A DNA stretch of 64,000 bases from NCBI RefSeq assembly GCF_017676345.1, contig NZ_JAFFZM010000016.1, positions 62,001-126,000 on the forward strand, read 5' to 3'. This document shows, one piece after another, positions 54,449-63,433 of this stretch. Numbering within the stretch: position 1 is the stretch's first letter; the number at the start of each line of letters is the position of its first letter. The stretch comes from Streptomyces smyrnaeus. GTDB taxonomy: Bacteria > Actinomycetota > Actinomycetes > Streptomycetales > Streptomycetaceae. A program made the position numbers and the translations under genes. The notes beneath the pieces were generated by a model. The model saw only the letters and a list, made by a program, of their open reading frames with translations, was not told the origin of the DNA and ran no database searches.

Positions 54449-55577
54449 GACGTCCCACGGTCTCGCTCCGGAGACCGCCCGGGCCCAGCACAACGGCTCC
54501 CCCGCAGCTCCCACGTCCGAGGCACTGTCCCTGGTGCCCAAGGCGGTGGCCAAGCAGACGATGAAGGACTTCAAGTCCGACCAGGAGGTGCGCTGGTGCC
54601 CCGGCTGCGGTGACTACGCCGTGCTCGCGGCCGTCCAGGGCTTCATGCCGGAGCTGGGGGTGGCGAAGGAGAACATCGTCTTCGTCTCCGGCATCGGCTG
54701 CTCCTCCCGATTCCCGTACTACATGAACACCTACGGGATGCACTCCATCCATGGGCGCGCCCCGGCCATCGCCACCGGTCTGGCAGCCTCGCGGCGCGAT
54801 CTGAGCGTGTGGGTGGTGACCGGTGACGGGGACGCGCTCTCCATCGGCGGCAACCATCTGATCCATGCGCTGCGGCGCAATGTGAACCTCAAGATCCTGC
54901 TGTTCAACAACCGGATCTACGGGCTGACCAAGGGCCAGTACAGCCCCACCTCGGAGGCCGGGAAGATCACCAAGTCCACACCCATGGGGTCGTTGGACAC
55001 GCCGTTCAACCCGGTGTCGCTGGCGCTGGGTGCCGAGGCGTCGTTCGTCGCCCGTACGGTCGACTCGGACCGCAAGCACCTCACCAGCGTGCTGCGCGCC
55101 GCCTCCGACCACCCGGGCTCGGCGCTGGTGGAGATCTACCAGAACTGCAACATCTTCAACGACGGCGCCTTCGAGGTCCTCAAGGACAAGGAGCAGGCGC
55201 AGGAGGCCGTCATCCGGCTGGAGCACGGTGAGCCGATCCGCTTCGGTGCTCCCGCCGAGGACGGTCTCGGCTCCCAGGGCGTCGTCCGTGACCGCGCGAC
55301 CGGCGATCTGCGCATCGTGGACGTCCGCGAGGAGGGGACGGCCGAGGTTCTGGTGCACGACGCCCATGCCGCCTCGCCGACCACCGCGTTCGCCCTCTCC
55401 CGGCTCGCCGACCCGGACACCCTGCACCACACCCCCATCGGTGTGCTGCGCGATGTTCGGCGTCCGGTCTACGACACGGAGATGGCCGATCAGCTCGAAC
55501 GCGCGGTCGAGCAGAACGGCAAGGGCGACCTGTCCGCGCTGCTGCACGGCAACGACACCTGGACGGTCGTCGGCTGA
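54441..55577 (+). CDS. korB: 2-oxoacid:ferredoxin oxidoreductase, beta subunit
   Basis: A 378-aa thiamine diphosphate subunit. W-C-P-G-C-G-D-Y and G-I-G-C-S-S-R carry the Cys residues of a 4Fe-4S cluster. The TPP motif is G-D-G-D-A-L-S-I-G-G followed by N-N-R-I-Y-G-L-T-K-G-Q. T-P-M-G-S-L-D-T is further typical of the 2-oxoglutarate type. ATG 54441 lies within korA's end, so they are coupled. A strong terminator follows at 55663. Confidence 0.95.
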   Translation: MAETSHGLAPETARAQHNGSPAAPTSEALSLVPKAVAKQTMKDFKSDQEVRWCPGCGDYAVLAAVQGFMPELGVAKENIVFVSGIGCSSRFPYYMNTYGMHSIHGRAPAIATGLAASRRDLSVWVVTGDGDALSIGGNHLIHALRRNVNLKILLFNNRIYGLTKGQYSPTSEAGKITKSTPMGSLDTPFNPVSLALGAEASFVARTVDSDRKHLTSVLRAASDHPGSALVEIYQNCNIFNDGAFEVLKDKEQAQEAVIRLEHGEPIRFGAPAEDGLGSQGVVRDRATGDLRIVDVREEGTAEVLVHDAHAASPTTAFALSRLADPDTLHHTPIGVLRDVRRPVYDTEMADQLERAVEQNGKGDLSALLHGNDTWTVVG

Positions 55578-55662
55578 CGGCGCTCCCCGCGGACGCCCGA
55601 CCTCCGACGATGTGGCCTCTGCGGACGCCCGATGCCCTGCGGCGGCCCGCTGCCGTGAGGTC

Positions 55663-55693
55663 AAGGCCCGGCACCCTCTGGGTGCCGGGCCTT
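55663..55693 (+). terminator. korAB terminator
   Basis: A perfect 14-bp stem, AAGGCCCGGCACCC with its complement, a 3-base loop and TTT at the end. It lies 85 bases past the korB stop. Confidence 0.9.
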
Positions 55694-55827
55694 TGCGTGG
55701 CGTGAGGCCGTGACACCGCTCGACCGGCGACAGGACCATAACTCGGAACGGGAATGACAACAGGGGACGCGTCCCGTTACCTTCAAGGGGCCGGCACACG
55801 GATCCGGGACAGAAGGCAGGGAGGGTC

Positions 55828-56835
55828 ATGCAGACACCGAGTTCACAGCGCACGGGGCTGCTGTTCGGCTTCGCGGCGTACGGGATGTGGGGGCTGCTGC
55901 CCCTGTACTGGCACGCCCTCGCCGACATCGGCGCCGGAGAGGTGCTCGCCCACCGCATGATCTGGTCGCTGCCGACAGCGCTGCTGATCGTGGTGCTGAT
56001 GCGCCGCTGGTCCTGGGTGACCGCGCTGGTGCGCGAGCCGAAGAAGCTGGGCCTGGTGGTGCTGGCCTCGGCGGTGATCTCCCTCAACTGGGGCCTGTTC
56101 ATCTGGGCCGTCAGCGCCGACCGGGTGCTCGAATCCTCCCTCGGCTACTTCATCAACCCGCTGGTCTCCATAGCCTTCGGCGTCCTGCTGCTGCGTGAGC
56201 GGCTGCGCATCGCCCAGTGGACCGCCGTCGCCATCGGTGCCACCGCCGTCGTGGTGATGACCGTCGCCTACGGCAAGCTGCCCTGGCTCTCCCTCTGCCT
56301 GGCGTTCAGCTTCGCGACGTACGGGCTGATCAAGAAGCACATCAAGCTGGACGGCGTGGAAGGCTTCAGCGCGGAGACCGCGGTGCAGTTCCTGCCCGCG
56401 CTCGGCTTCCTGATCTACCTCGGCTCGCGGGGCGACTCCTCCTTCACCTCCGACGGCCTCGGCAACGCGCTGCTTCTGGCCTGCGCCGGGGTGGCGACCG
56501 CGTTGCCGCTGATCTTCTTCGGCAGCGCCGCGGTACGGCTGCCGCTCTCCACCATCGGGTTGCTGCAGTATCTGGCCCCGGCCTTCATGTTCGTCCTCGG
56601 CCTGACCGTCTTCCACGAGGAGATGCCGCCCGAGCGGTGGGCCGGGTTCGCGCTGGTGTGGGTGGCGCTCACGATTCTGACCTGGGACGCGCTTCGCACC
56701 GCCCGCCGGGGCCGCGCGGAGTTGCGGGCTGCGGCGCGGCGGGCCCGCGAGGAGACCGCCAGTGCCGCCGCCGCGGTCGCCCAGCCACCCGCAGGGGCCA
56801 CCGACTCACCCGTGGCAGGGGCGACCGACCGCTGA
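55828..56835 (+). CDS. rarD: RarD-type EamA family transporter
   Basis: A 335-aa, ten-helix protein of the drug/metabolite transporter superfamily, RarD subgroup (once linked to chloramphenicol sensitivity). N-terminal G-L-L-F-G-F-A-A-Y-x-x-W-G-L-L-P-L-Y-W is the subgroup signature. N-W-G-L-F-I-W-A-V and S-L-G-Y-F-I-N-P-L follow. The last 40 residues are a cytoplasmic Ala/Arg-rich tail. ATG 55828 preceded by AGGGAGGG. Substrate unknown. Confidence 0.92.
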   Translation: MQTPSSQRTGLLFGFAAYGMWGLLPLYWHALADIGAGEVLAHRMIWSLPTALLIVVLMRRWSWVTALVREPKKLGLVVLASAVISLNWGLFIWAVSADRVLESSLGYFINPLVSIAFGVLLLRERLRIAQWTAVAIGATAVVVMTVAYGKLPWLSLCLAFSFATYGLIKKHIKLDGVEGFSAETAVQFLPALGFLIYLGSRGDSSFTSDGLGNALLLACAGVATALPLIFFGSAAVRLPLSTIGLLQYLAPAFMFVLGLTVFHEEMPPERWAGFALVWVALTILTWDALRTARRGRAELRAAARRAREETASAAAAVAQPPAGATDSPVAGATDR

Positions 56836-56858
56836 GGCATCCCGCGCCCCAGCGGCCC

Positions 56859-57809
56859 CTACGCCGTCACGTCCCGGTTGGTGAAGCGGGCCCAGGCCGC
56901 TGAGCCGAAGACACCCGCGTAGAGGGCCTGCAGGCCGAGGTTCTTCAGGATGTCGTCCCAGTAGACGGGGTCCCGCAGCAGATCGGCGAAGCTCAGCCAG
57001 TAGTTGGGGAACAGGAAGGGGTGGAACGCGTCCAGCTGCGGAATGGCGTTGAGGATCTGCACCGTGATCAGCAGCCCCACCGTGGCGGCCATGGCGGCGA
57101 TACCGCTGTTGGTGAGGGTCGACACGAACAGGCCCAGCGCCGCCAGGCCGAGCAGGCTGAGGGCGACGACCGCGGCGATGGCCACAGCCCGCAGCAGTCC
57201 GTGGCCGAAGGAGACCGTGGTGCCGGACAGCAGCGTGACCTCGCCGGTGGGGAAGAGCAGTGCTCCGGTCACCAGCGCCGAGACGGCCACCGTCATGGTC
57301 GCCGCCAGACAGAAGGCCAGCACCGTGGTGAGCTTCGCCAGCAGCAGCCGGGTACGGCCGGCCGGGGCGACCAGCAGATAGCGCAGGGTGCCCGCGGCGG
57401 CCTCTCCGGCCACCGCGTCCCCCGCCACCACACCGATCGCCATCGGCAGGAAGAACGGGAGGGTGGCGGCCAGTGAGGTGAAGACCAGGAACAGACCGTT
57501 GTTGGTGACCTGGGAGATGAAGGCCGGGCCCTCTCCCCCACCGTCGCCGATCGACCCGCCGTCGCTGGTCTCGACCCGCACCGCGATGCCCACCACGATC
57601 GGGACGGCGGCCAGCACGGCGAGCAGCGCCAGCGTGCGCCAGCGCCGGAAGGTGACGACCAGTTCGCTGCGGAACAGCCCCAGCGTCCACAACGGTCCCG
57701 CGGTACGCGGCCCGCCCGGCGATTCAGCCCGCGATTCCGTCTGCGGCCCGACCGGTGGGTCAGCCCGCGATTCCGTCTGCGGCTCAGCCGGTGAGTCAGC
57801 CCGCGACAT
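56859..57809 (-). CDS. ABC-2 type exporter permease
   Basis: A 316-aa permease with six helices. The N-terminal 40 residues are a hydrophilic, repeated segment (two Q-T-E-S-R-A copies encoded by a tandem repeat of about 36 bases). The first helix spans residues 58-77. A large extracellular loop near 80-105 is Gly-rich; helices follow near 108-130, 155-185, 205-225 and 230-255. Its start overlaps the ATPase gene by 14 bases. The pair forms a simple exporter; the cargo is unknown. Confidence 0.88.
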   Translation of the reverse strand: MSRADSPAEPQTESRADPPVGPQTESRAESPGGPRTAGPLWTLGLFRSELVVTFRRWRTLALLAVLAAVPIVVGIAVRVETSDGGSIGDGGGEGPAFISQVTNNGLFLVFTSLAATLPFFLPMAIGVVAGDAVAGEAAAGTLRYLLVAPAGRTRLLLAKLTTVLAFCLAATMTVAVSALVTGALLFPTGEVTLLSGTTVSFGHGLLRAVAIAAVVALSLLGLAALGLFVSTLTNSGIAAMAATVGLLITVQILNAIPQLDAFHPFLFPNYWLSFADLLRDPVYWDDILKNLGLQALYAGVFGSAAWARFTNRDVTA

Positions 57810-58758
57810 CGAAGCCCTCCCCGGTGAGTGAGACGAACACGTCCTCCAGCGAAGCGCGCCGCACACCGAAGGAGCGGACCCGGACTCCGGCCCGGACGAG
57901 GGCGGCGTTGAGCTCGGCGAGGTCGCCGGGTGGCGGATCGCCGCTCAGCTCCTCCCTGTCGGTGATCAGGTCGGCCACGCCGTTCTCCTTCAACACCCGG
58001 GCGGCCTCGCCCGGGTCGGGGGTGGTGACGGCCAGCCTGCCCCGGGCGCCCGCCGACATCTCGGCGACGGTTCCCTGGGTGACGAGTCGGCCTTGGTGCA
58101 TGACGGCCGTATGGGTGCACACCTGTTCGATCTCGTCCAGCAGGTGGGAGGAGAGGAACACGGTGATGCCGCCACCGGCCAACTCCCGCACCAGTGAGCG
58201 GATCTCCCGCATGCCCTGGGGGTCGAGTCCGTTGGTCGGCTCGTCCAGGACGAGCAGCTCGCGCGGCTGGAGCAGCGCGGCGGCCAGCCCCAGGCGCTGC
58301 TTCATACCCAGCGAGTAGGCCCGCGCCTTCTTGCCCCCGGCCGCCGAGAGCCCCACGCGTTCCAGCGCCCGGTCCACCCGGGCCGCACGGGTGCGCGGGT
58401 CGGCTGTGGGGTCGGCCGCGTCGTAGCGCAGCAGGTTCTCCCGACCGGAGAGGAAGCCGTAGAGCGCGGGCCCCTCGATGAGCGCGCCCACTCTGGGCAG
58501 CACCCGCCGCACCGAGCCGGGCATCGGCTCGCCCAGCAGCTGGGCGGTGCCGCCGGTGGGCTCGATGAGGCCGAGCAACATCCGGATGGTGGTGGTCTTC
58601 CCCGAGCCGTTGGGCCCCAGGAAGCCGAAGACACTGCCCCGTGGGACGGACAGATCGAGAGCGTCGACGGCGAGCTGACCGCCGCGGTAGCGCTTGGTGA
58701 GCCCGTGGGTCGAGATCACCGCGCTGTCGTCCTCCGCCACGGCGGTCTGCTCGGTCAT
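57796..58758 (-). CDS. ABC exporter ATPase
   Basis: A 320-aa nucleotide-binding protein of the DRA/CcmA-like class. Walker A is G-P-N-G-S-G-K-T near residues 48-55, the signature is Y-S-L-G-M-K-Q-R, Walker B is L-L-V-L-D-E-P-T-N-G-L-D and H-loop is S-S-H-L-L. A C-terminal extension after residue 220 with a V-F-V-S-L-T-G-E motif is usual for antibiotic and lantibiotic resistance exporters. ATG 58758, 46 bases after the LolA-like gene in the same direction. Confidence 0.93.
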   Translation of the reverse strand: MTEQTAVAEDDSAVISTHGLTKRYRGGQLAVDALDLSVPRGSVFGFLGPNGSGKTTTIRMLLGLIEPTGGTAQLLGEPMPGSVRRVLPRVGALIEGPALYGFLSGRENLLRYDAADPTADPRTRAARVDRALERVGLSAAGGKKARAYSLGMKQRLGLAAALLQPRELLVLDEPTNGLDPQGMREIRSLVRELAGGGITVFLSSHLLDEIEQVCTHTAVMHQGRLVTQGTVAEMSAGARGRLAVTTPDPGEAARVLKENGVADLITDREELSGDPPPGDLAELNAALVRAGVRVRSFGVRRASLEDVFVSLTGEGFDVAG

Positions 58759-58804
58759 ATGCCCCCTTCGCCGTCCTTTCCGTACTGCCCTGCCGGGTGC
58801 GGTG

Positions 58805-60070
58805 CTACTTGGCTGCCTGGTCCTGGTTGGCGGCCTTGACCAGGCCGTCCTTGGTGACGGCGCCGACGTAGACCTTGCCGTCGTCGGTCATCAGAGCGTT
58901 GACCAGACGGGTGCTGAAGACCCGTCCGGTGCCGAAGTCGCCCTTGACCTCGTCGGTGAAGCTGTCCAGCAGCTTCGTGGAGCGCTCGTCGCCGCCGCCC
59001 GGGTTCTGGCCGCCGAGTCCGCCGGGCATGCCGGTGTCGAGCCTGGCCACCTTGCCCCAGTCGCTCGCGGACTTGTTGACGACCTCCAGCCCCGAGCCGG
59101 AGAGCCCGGCCGGCCCCTTCGGTCCCTGTTCGCCGCTGTCGCCGGTGCCGTGCTTGGACTCGGCCTCGGTGACCTTGGTGCCCTTGGGCGGGGTGAAGTC
59201 GAAGCTGCTCGCGTCCGGCTTGCCGAAGTCCACCTTGGTGTAGGCGACATCGATCGCCGGCTTGTCCCCCTCCTTCGGGGTGAGGGTGAAGCGCAACGGC
59301 AGACCCTTGTCCGCGTCCACCGCTATGCGGACCGACTCGACGGTGGAGTGCGGAGCACCCTTGGGCTTGACGACCAGCTGGTAGGCGTCGCGGCCGGCGA
59401 CCTTCGCGGTGCCGTCGACCGTCACGGACGTGGACTTGTCGACGTCCTTGAGCGCCTGCTTCGCCGCCTCCTGCGGGGTGACCGCGTCCGGCTTGCCGTG
59501 CCACCGCTCGGCCGACTTGCCGTGCGAGCCCTTGGCCCCCTCGGGGGCCTTGGCGTGCCAGGCCGTGTTGCTGCCGCTGTCGTACGCCCACAGGTCGCGT
59601 CCGTTGTGGACGAGGCTGTACTCGGCCGCGTCCTCCATCACCGAGAGGCGCTGCTTGTCGGGACCGTCGGCGGCGAAGCGGAGCGTGTGCTCCCCGGAGG
59701 CCAGCTCGGCAAGCTTCTTGCCCGGAGAGGCGTCCGGCTGCTCCTTGTCGCCGTCCTGGCCCTCGGAGCCGGCGGAGCCGTGCGGTCCGCCTCCGAAACC
59801 GCCGCTCCCACCACCGCTGCCACCACCTCCCGGGAGGGAGGGCAGGCCGAGATCGGTGCTCACCTTGACCGTGCCGGACATGTGGTCGACATCGGACTTG
59901 GCCACCTTGGCGACCAGCTCCTCGGCCGTGACCTTCGGCAGGTCAGGATCGCCGGAGCTGGCGAGCGCGGGCACCAGGCCGACGGTCGCGGCGGCGACCC
60001 CGGCGACAGCGACCGGTACGCCGTACCGGACCGCCTTGCGCCGAGGGTTCCTCGGTTGGATCTGTGCCAT
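58805..60070 (-). CDS. Secreted LolA/DUF2092-like protein
   Basis: A 421-aa exported protein. N-terminal R-K-A-V-R-Y plus a hydrophobic segment and an A-L-A-S signal-peptidase site near residue 38 indicate secretion without a lipobox. A Gly-rich low-complexity insert occupies residues 77-110. The remainder resembles the LolA/MucB-like beta fold, with L-W-A-Y-D-S-G-S-N-T-A-W and F-D-F-T-P-P-K-G-T-K. It is first in a three-gene unit with the ABC exporter; a role in sensing or shuttling a lipidic cargo at the membrane is inferred. Confidence 0.82.
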   Translation of the reverse strand: MAQIQPRNPRRKAVRYGVPVAVAGVAAATVGLVPALASSGDPDLPKVTAEELVAKVAKSDVDHMSGTVKVSTDLGLPSLPGGGGSGGGSGGFGGGPHGSAGSEGQDGDKEQPDASPGKKLAELASGEHTLRFAADGPDKQRLSVMEDAAEYSLVHNGRDLWAYDSGSNTAWHAKAPEGAKGSHGKSAERWHGKPDAVTPQEAAKQALKDVDKSTSVTVDGTAKVAGRDAYQLVVKPKGAPHSTVESVRIAVDADKGLPLRFTLTPKEGDKPAIDVAYTKVDFGKPDASSFDFTPPKGTKVTEAESKHGTGDSGEQGPKGPAGLSGSGLEVVNKSASDWGKVARLDTGMPGGLGGQNPGGGDERSTKLLDSFTDEVKGDFGTGRVFSTRLVNALMTDDGKVYVGAVTKDGLVKAANQDQAAK

Positions 60071-60472
60071 CTGTCTGTCCTACCTCCGTGATCGGCGGCG
60101 GCTTCAAAGGTCGCACTCGTCCACCCCTTGCCGCCATTCTCACCCGAATCGGTGTGGGGTGGGTGCTTCCATGGCATCAAATCCCCCGCTATGGCGCGTC
60201 AGCCGACGGAGGCACATTGCGCTACTCCCCCGGGATGACTGTCCCTCCGCCTCCGGGTTGGTACGGCGCGGATCGGCATGGGGGACGCGCCCTTCCAGCC
60301 ATCTCCTGGCGGACCCGCCGCAGTTCGCCCCGCGCGCACGATTCGGTCCGGGGGCGCGGCACGAAGGCGAAGAGGGCGGGAGTGCGCCCGAACGCGCGGA
60401 GGTGCGGGGAGCGCGCGGAGGTACGACGAGCACGCGGGGACAGGACGTCGGCCCCGCGGCAGGACCTCGGCC
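60071..60472. other. Intergenic stretch upstream of LolA-like gene
   Basis: About 400 bases between two minus-strand genes. Promoter for the LolA-like gene expected on the right side, not resolved. Open frames here are Arg/Gly/Ala-rich artefacts. Confidence 0.45.
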
Positions 60473-60526
60473 CGGCGGTCGCCCAGCGGCCGGACGGCGG
60501 TCGCCCAGCGGCCGGACGGCGGTCGC
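60473..60526. repeat. Tandem 22-base repeat, 2.5 copies
   Basis: Unit CGGCGGTCGCCCAGCGGC plus CGGA at 60473 and 60495, then a partial CGGCGGTCGC at 60517. It begins immediately past the polyprenyl synthase stop. Confidence 0.75.
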
Positions 60527-60531
60527 GCTCG

Positions 60532-61545
60532 TCAGCCCGCCCGGTCCACCACGGCCGTGCACAGCCCGGACAGTGCGGCCTTGGCCGCGTTGTCGGGCAG
60601 CGGCGCCAGCATCTCGCGGGCCTCGTCGGCGTACCGGACGGTCGCACGGCGGGCCTGCTCCAGCGCGGGGTGGGCGCGCAGCGCGGACAGCGCTTCGGCG
60701 AGCCGTCCGTCGTCGGCGAGGTCACCGTCGAGCAGGGCGCACAGTTCGCGGTCCTCGCGGGTGGCGTCCGGGCTCGCCGCACGGGCGCGCAGGTAGAGCA
60801 CCGGCAGCGTGGCGATGCCCTCCCGCAGGTCGGTGCCGGGAGTCTTGCCGGACTCGTGTTCGTCGCTGGCGATGTCGAGGACGTCGTCGGCGAGCTGGAA
60901 GGCGACACCGACGCGCTCGCCGTACTGGGTGAGCACCGAGACGGTCCGCTCGTCGGCGCCGGACATCATGGCGCCGAAGCGGCCGGCGACGGCGATCAGC
61001 GAGCCGGTCTTGCCCCCGATCACATCCAGATAGTGGTCGATGGCGTCGTGGCCGTCGGCGGGGCCCGCGGTCTCCATGATCTGACCGGTGACGAGCCGTT
61101 CGAACGCCTGGGCCTGGATGCGGACGGCTTCCGGTCCGAGGTCGGCCAGTATGTGCGAGGCGCGGGAGAAGAGGAAGTCGCCGGTGAGGACGGCAACCGA
61201 GTTGTCCCAGTTGGCGTTGGCGCTGGGCACCCCGCGCCGCACATCGGCCTCGTCCATGACATCGTCGTGGTAGAGGGTGGCGAGGTGGGTCAGTTCGACG
61301 ACCACGGCAGCCGGGACGACTCCGGGCGCGTGCGGATCGCCGAACTGGGCGCCCAGCATCACCAGCAGTGGCCGAAACCGTTTGCCACCGGCCCGTACGA
61401 GGTGCTGCGCCGCCTCCGTTATGAAGGGCACGTCGCTCTTGGTGGCCTCGATGAGGCCCTCCTCGACGGCCGCCAACCCGGCCAGGACATCGGCTTCCAG
61501 AGCCTGGTCCCGCACGCTCAGCCCGAAGGGCCCGACGACGGTCAC
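60532..61545 (-). CDS. Polyprenyl diphosphate synthase
   Basis: A 337-aa all-trans prenyltransferase. The first Asp-rich motif is D94-D-V-M-D98 and the second D220-D-V-L-D224. G-G-K-R-F-R-P-L near residue 54 binds IPP, and G-K-T-G-S-L follows. Small residues before the first motif (L-A-T-L-Y-H) suggest a long chain product, so the menaquinone side chain is the likely target. GTG 61545. It stands alone on the minus strand; the respiratory genes nearby would use the quinone. Confidence 0.93.
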   Translation of the reverse strand: MTVVGPFGLSVRDQALEADVLAGLAAVEEGLIEATKSDVPFITEAAQHLVRAGGKRFRPLLVMLGAQFGDPHAPGVVPAAVVVELTHLATLYHDDVMDEADVRRGVPSANANWDNSVAVLTGDFLFSRASHILADLGPEAVRIQAQAFERLVTGQIMETAGPADGHDAIDHYLDVIGGKTGSLIAVAGRFGAMMSGADERTVSVLTQYGERVGVAFQLADDVLDIASDEHESGKTPGTDLREGIATLPVLYLRARAASPDATREDRELCALLDGDLADDGRLAEALSALRAHPALEQARRATVRYADEAREMLAPLPDNAAKAALSGLCTAVVDRAG

Positions 61546-61983
61546 GAGGGGTACTCCTGTCTGCGTACGTGGAACGAACGGGTAGCGGGGGGTGGTGAGG
61601 CGCCGATCGGCGGCGCCGGATCCTGCGGTGTGGCTCTGTCTGCTCGGCGTCTCGGTTGCGGCTGTTGGCGTCCTTTGAGCTTCTCTTCGCGACTTCTCGA
61701 CCGGATGTCACCCGTCTGTCGAGTGCACCCTCCTGTGGCAGCGTAACCGGTCACATAACGATCACGGTCGGCGCCCGCCCAGCAGAACACTCTTGGCGTG
61801 CCATGCCGGTATATACCGGATAGAGGGCAAGTCACGCATTGGGCGCGTTCTGCGCTGAAGCCTTCGTCCGGACCCCGCGCTTCCGACCGGAACCGCTCGC
61901 CGTGGATTCTCCGTCGGCGAAGGCCGATCTTTCGTGGAAAGAGGTAGGGCCAGGGCAGGGGCCCGGCACTTAACCTGACCCTC
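61546..61983. promoter_or_regulatory. Divergent promoter region with CCGGTATATACCGG palindrome
   Basis: 438 bases between the polyprenyl synthase and fumarylacetoacetase genes. A perfect 14-base palindrome, CCGGTATATACCGG, lies at 61806-61819 and is AT-rich in its centre. No gene is supported in the gap. Confidence 0.5.
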
Positions 61984-63189
61984 ATGAGTGACAGTGCCCT
62001 TTTCGGCCCGGACAACCTTCCGTACGGCCTCTTCAGCACCCCGGACCAGCCCGGCCACCGCCGGCTCGGTGTCCGGTTCGGCGACGACGTGCTCGACCTG
62101 GGCGCGGCCGCCGCCGCGTTCGGCTCCCCCCACGCCGACGTGCTGCGAGCGCCCTCGCTCAGTCCCCTGCTGGCCGCCGGCCGGCCGGTCTGGCAGGAGG
62201 TGCGCAGCGAGCTGCGCGACTGGCTGACCGACGACACGCACCGCGCGACCACGGCGCGCCATCTGCTGCCACTGTCCGACCTGCGGCTCCACCTCCCCTT
62301 CGAGGTCGCCGACTACGTCGACTTCTACGCCAGCGAGCACCACGCCACCAACGTCGGCCGGATCTTCCGCCCCGACGGGGAAGCCCTCACCCCCAACTGG
62401 AAGCATCTGCCTATCGGTTACCACGGGCGCGCGGGAACCGTCGTCGTCTCCGGTACCCCGGTGGTGCGCCCGCAGGGCCAGCGCAAGCCCCCGAACGAGT
62501 CGGTGCCCGTCTTCGGCCCCTCCCGGCGGCTGGACATCGAGGCGGAGGTCGGCTTCGTCGTCGGCGCCCCGAGCGAGCTGGGCAGCCCGGTCGGGCTGAC
62601 CGGTTTCCGCGACCACGTCTTCGGAGTGACGCTGCTGAACGACTGGTCGGCACGGGATCTCCAGGCGTGGGAGTACGTGCCGCTCGGCCCCTTCCTGGGC
62701 AAGTCGTTCGCCACCTCCGTCTCGCCGTGGATCACCCCGCTGGACGCCCTGGACGCCGCCCGGGTGCCGCCCCCGGAGCGGGACTTCCCGCTGCTGCCCT
62801 ACCTGGACGACTCGGCGGAGGGGATCGAGCCGGGCGGGTACGACCTGCGGATCACGGTGGAGCTGAACGGGCACGTCATCGCGGAGCCGCCGTTCGCCAC
62901 GATGTACTGGACGGCGGCGCAGCAGCTGGCGCACATGACGGTGAACGGTGCTTCGCTGCGTACGGGTGACCTGTACGCGTCCGGCACCGTGAGCGGGCCG
63001 GAGCACAAGCAGCGCGGCTCCCTGCTGGAGCTGACCTGGGGCGGACGCGAACCGCTCGCCCTCCCCGAGGGCGAGCGGGCTTTCCTCGAAGACGGCGACG
63101 AGGTCGTCCTCACCGCCTGGGCGCCGGGCCCTGGCGGGGGCCGGATCGGGCTGGGCGAGGTGCGGGGGCGGGTGGAGCCGAGCGCGTAA
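61984..63189 (+). CDS. fahA: Fumarylacetoacetase
   Basis: A 401-aa hydrolase that splits 4-fumarylacetoacetate into fumarate and acetoacetate, the last step of tyrosine degradation. Metal and catalytic residues: D-Y-V-D-F-Y-A-S-E-H-H-A near residue 117, with the catalytic His of E-H-H, E in D-I-E-A-E-V-G-F, D in L-L-N-D-W-S-A-R-D and K in G-K-S-F. The P-I-G-Y-H-G-R motif is characteristic. ATG 61984. Other tyrosine catabolic genes are not in this window. Confidence 0.96.
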   Translation: MSDSALFGPDNLPYGLFSTPDQPGHRRLGVRFGDDVLDLGAAAAAFGSPHADVLRAPSLSPLLAAGRPVWQEVRSELRDWLTDDTHRATTARHLLPLSDLRLHLPFEVADYVDFYASEHHATNVGRIFRPDGEALTPNWKHLPIGYHGRAGTVVVSGTPVVRPQGQRKPPNESVPVFGPSRRLDIEAEVGFVVGAPSELGSPVGLTGFRDHVFGVTLLNDWSARDLQAWEYVPLGPFLGKSFATSVSPWITPLDALDAARVPPPERDFPLLPYLDDSAEGIEPGGYDLRITVELNGHVIAEPPFATMYWTAAQQLAHMTVNGASLRTGDLYASGTVSGPEHKQRGSLLELTWGGREPLALPEGERAFLEDGDEVVLTAWAPGPGGGRIGLGEVRGRVEPSA

Positions 63190-63209
63190 GTGAGGGCCGC
63201 GCCGCTGGG

Positions 63210-63244
63210 GCACCCCCTCCCGTTGCTGCCGGGAAAGGGGGTGC
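63210..63244 (+). terminator. fahA terminator
   Basis: A 9-bp stem, GCACCCCCT with AGGGGGTGC, with an inner CCCG/CGGG extension, 20 bases past the stop. Confidence 0.75.
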
Positions 63245-63277
63245 TCCTGCCCGTCGTCCGCGGGCTGCCGCCCGGCT

Positions 63278-63312
63278 GTGGCTGGTCGCGCAGTTCCCCG
63301 CGCCCCTGAATT
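63278..63312. repeat. Dispersed Streptomyces intergenic repeat, copy 2
   Basis: TCGCGCAGTTCCCCGCGCCC with CTGA following. It matches the segment near 8133 apart from one base. Such units are scattered between genes in many Streptomyces genomes. Confidence 0.55.
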
Positions 63313-63433
63313 GCACCCCGCAAGCTTGGGCAGTCTGCGCCCTGGGGGTACCTCCCTGGGGGCACCGCCCGGCCGGAGGCTGGGGGAGGAGTCTGGGGGA
63401 GCAGGGTGGGCAAGCGCAGCCCCCGAGAGGGGC

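Noticed and set aside
60064..61746. 560-aa plus-strand frame opposite the polyprenyl synthase
   Set aside because: Antisense shadow; both Asp-rich motifs on the minus strand define the real gene.
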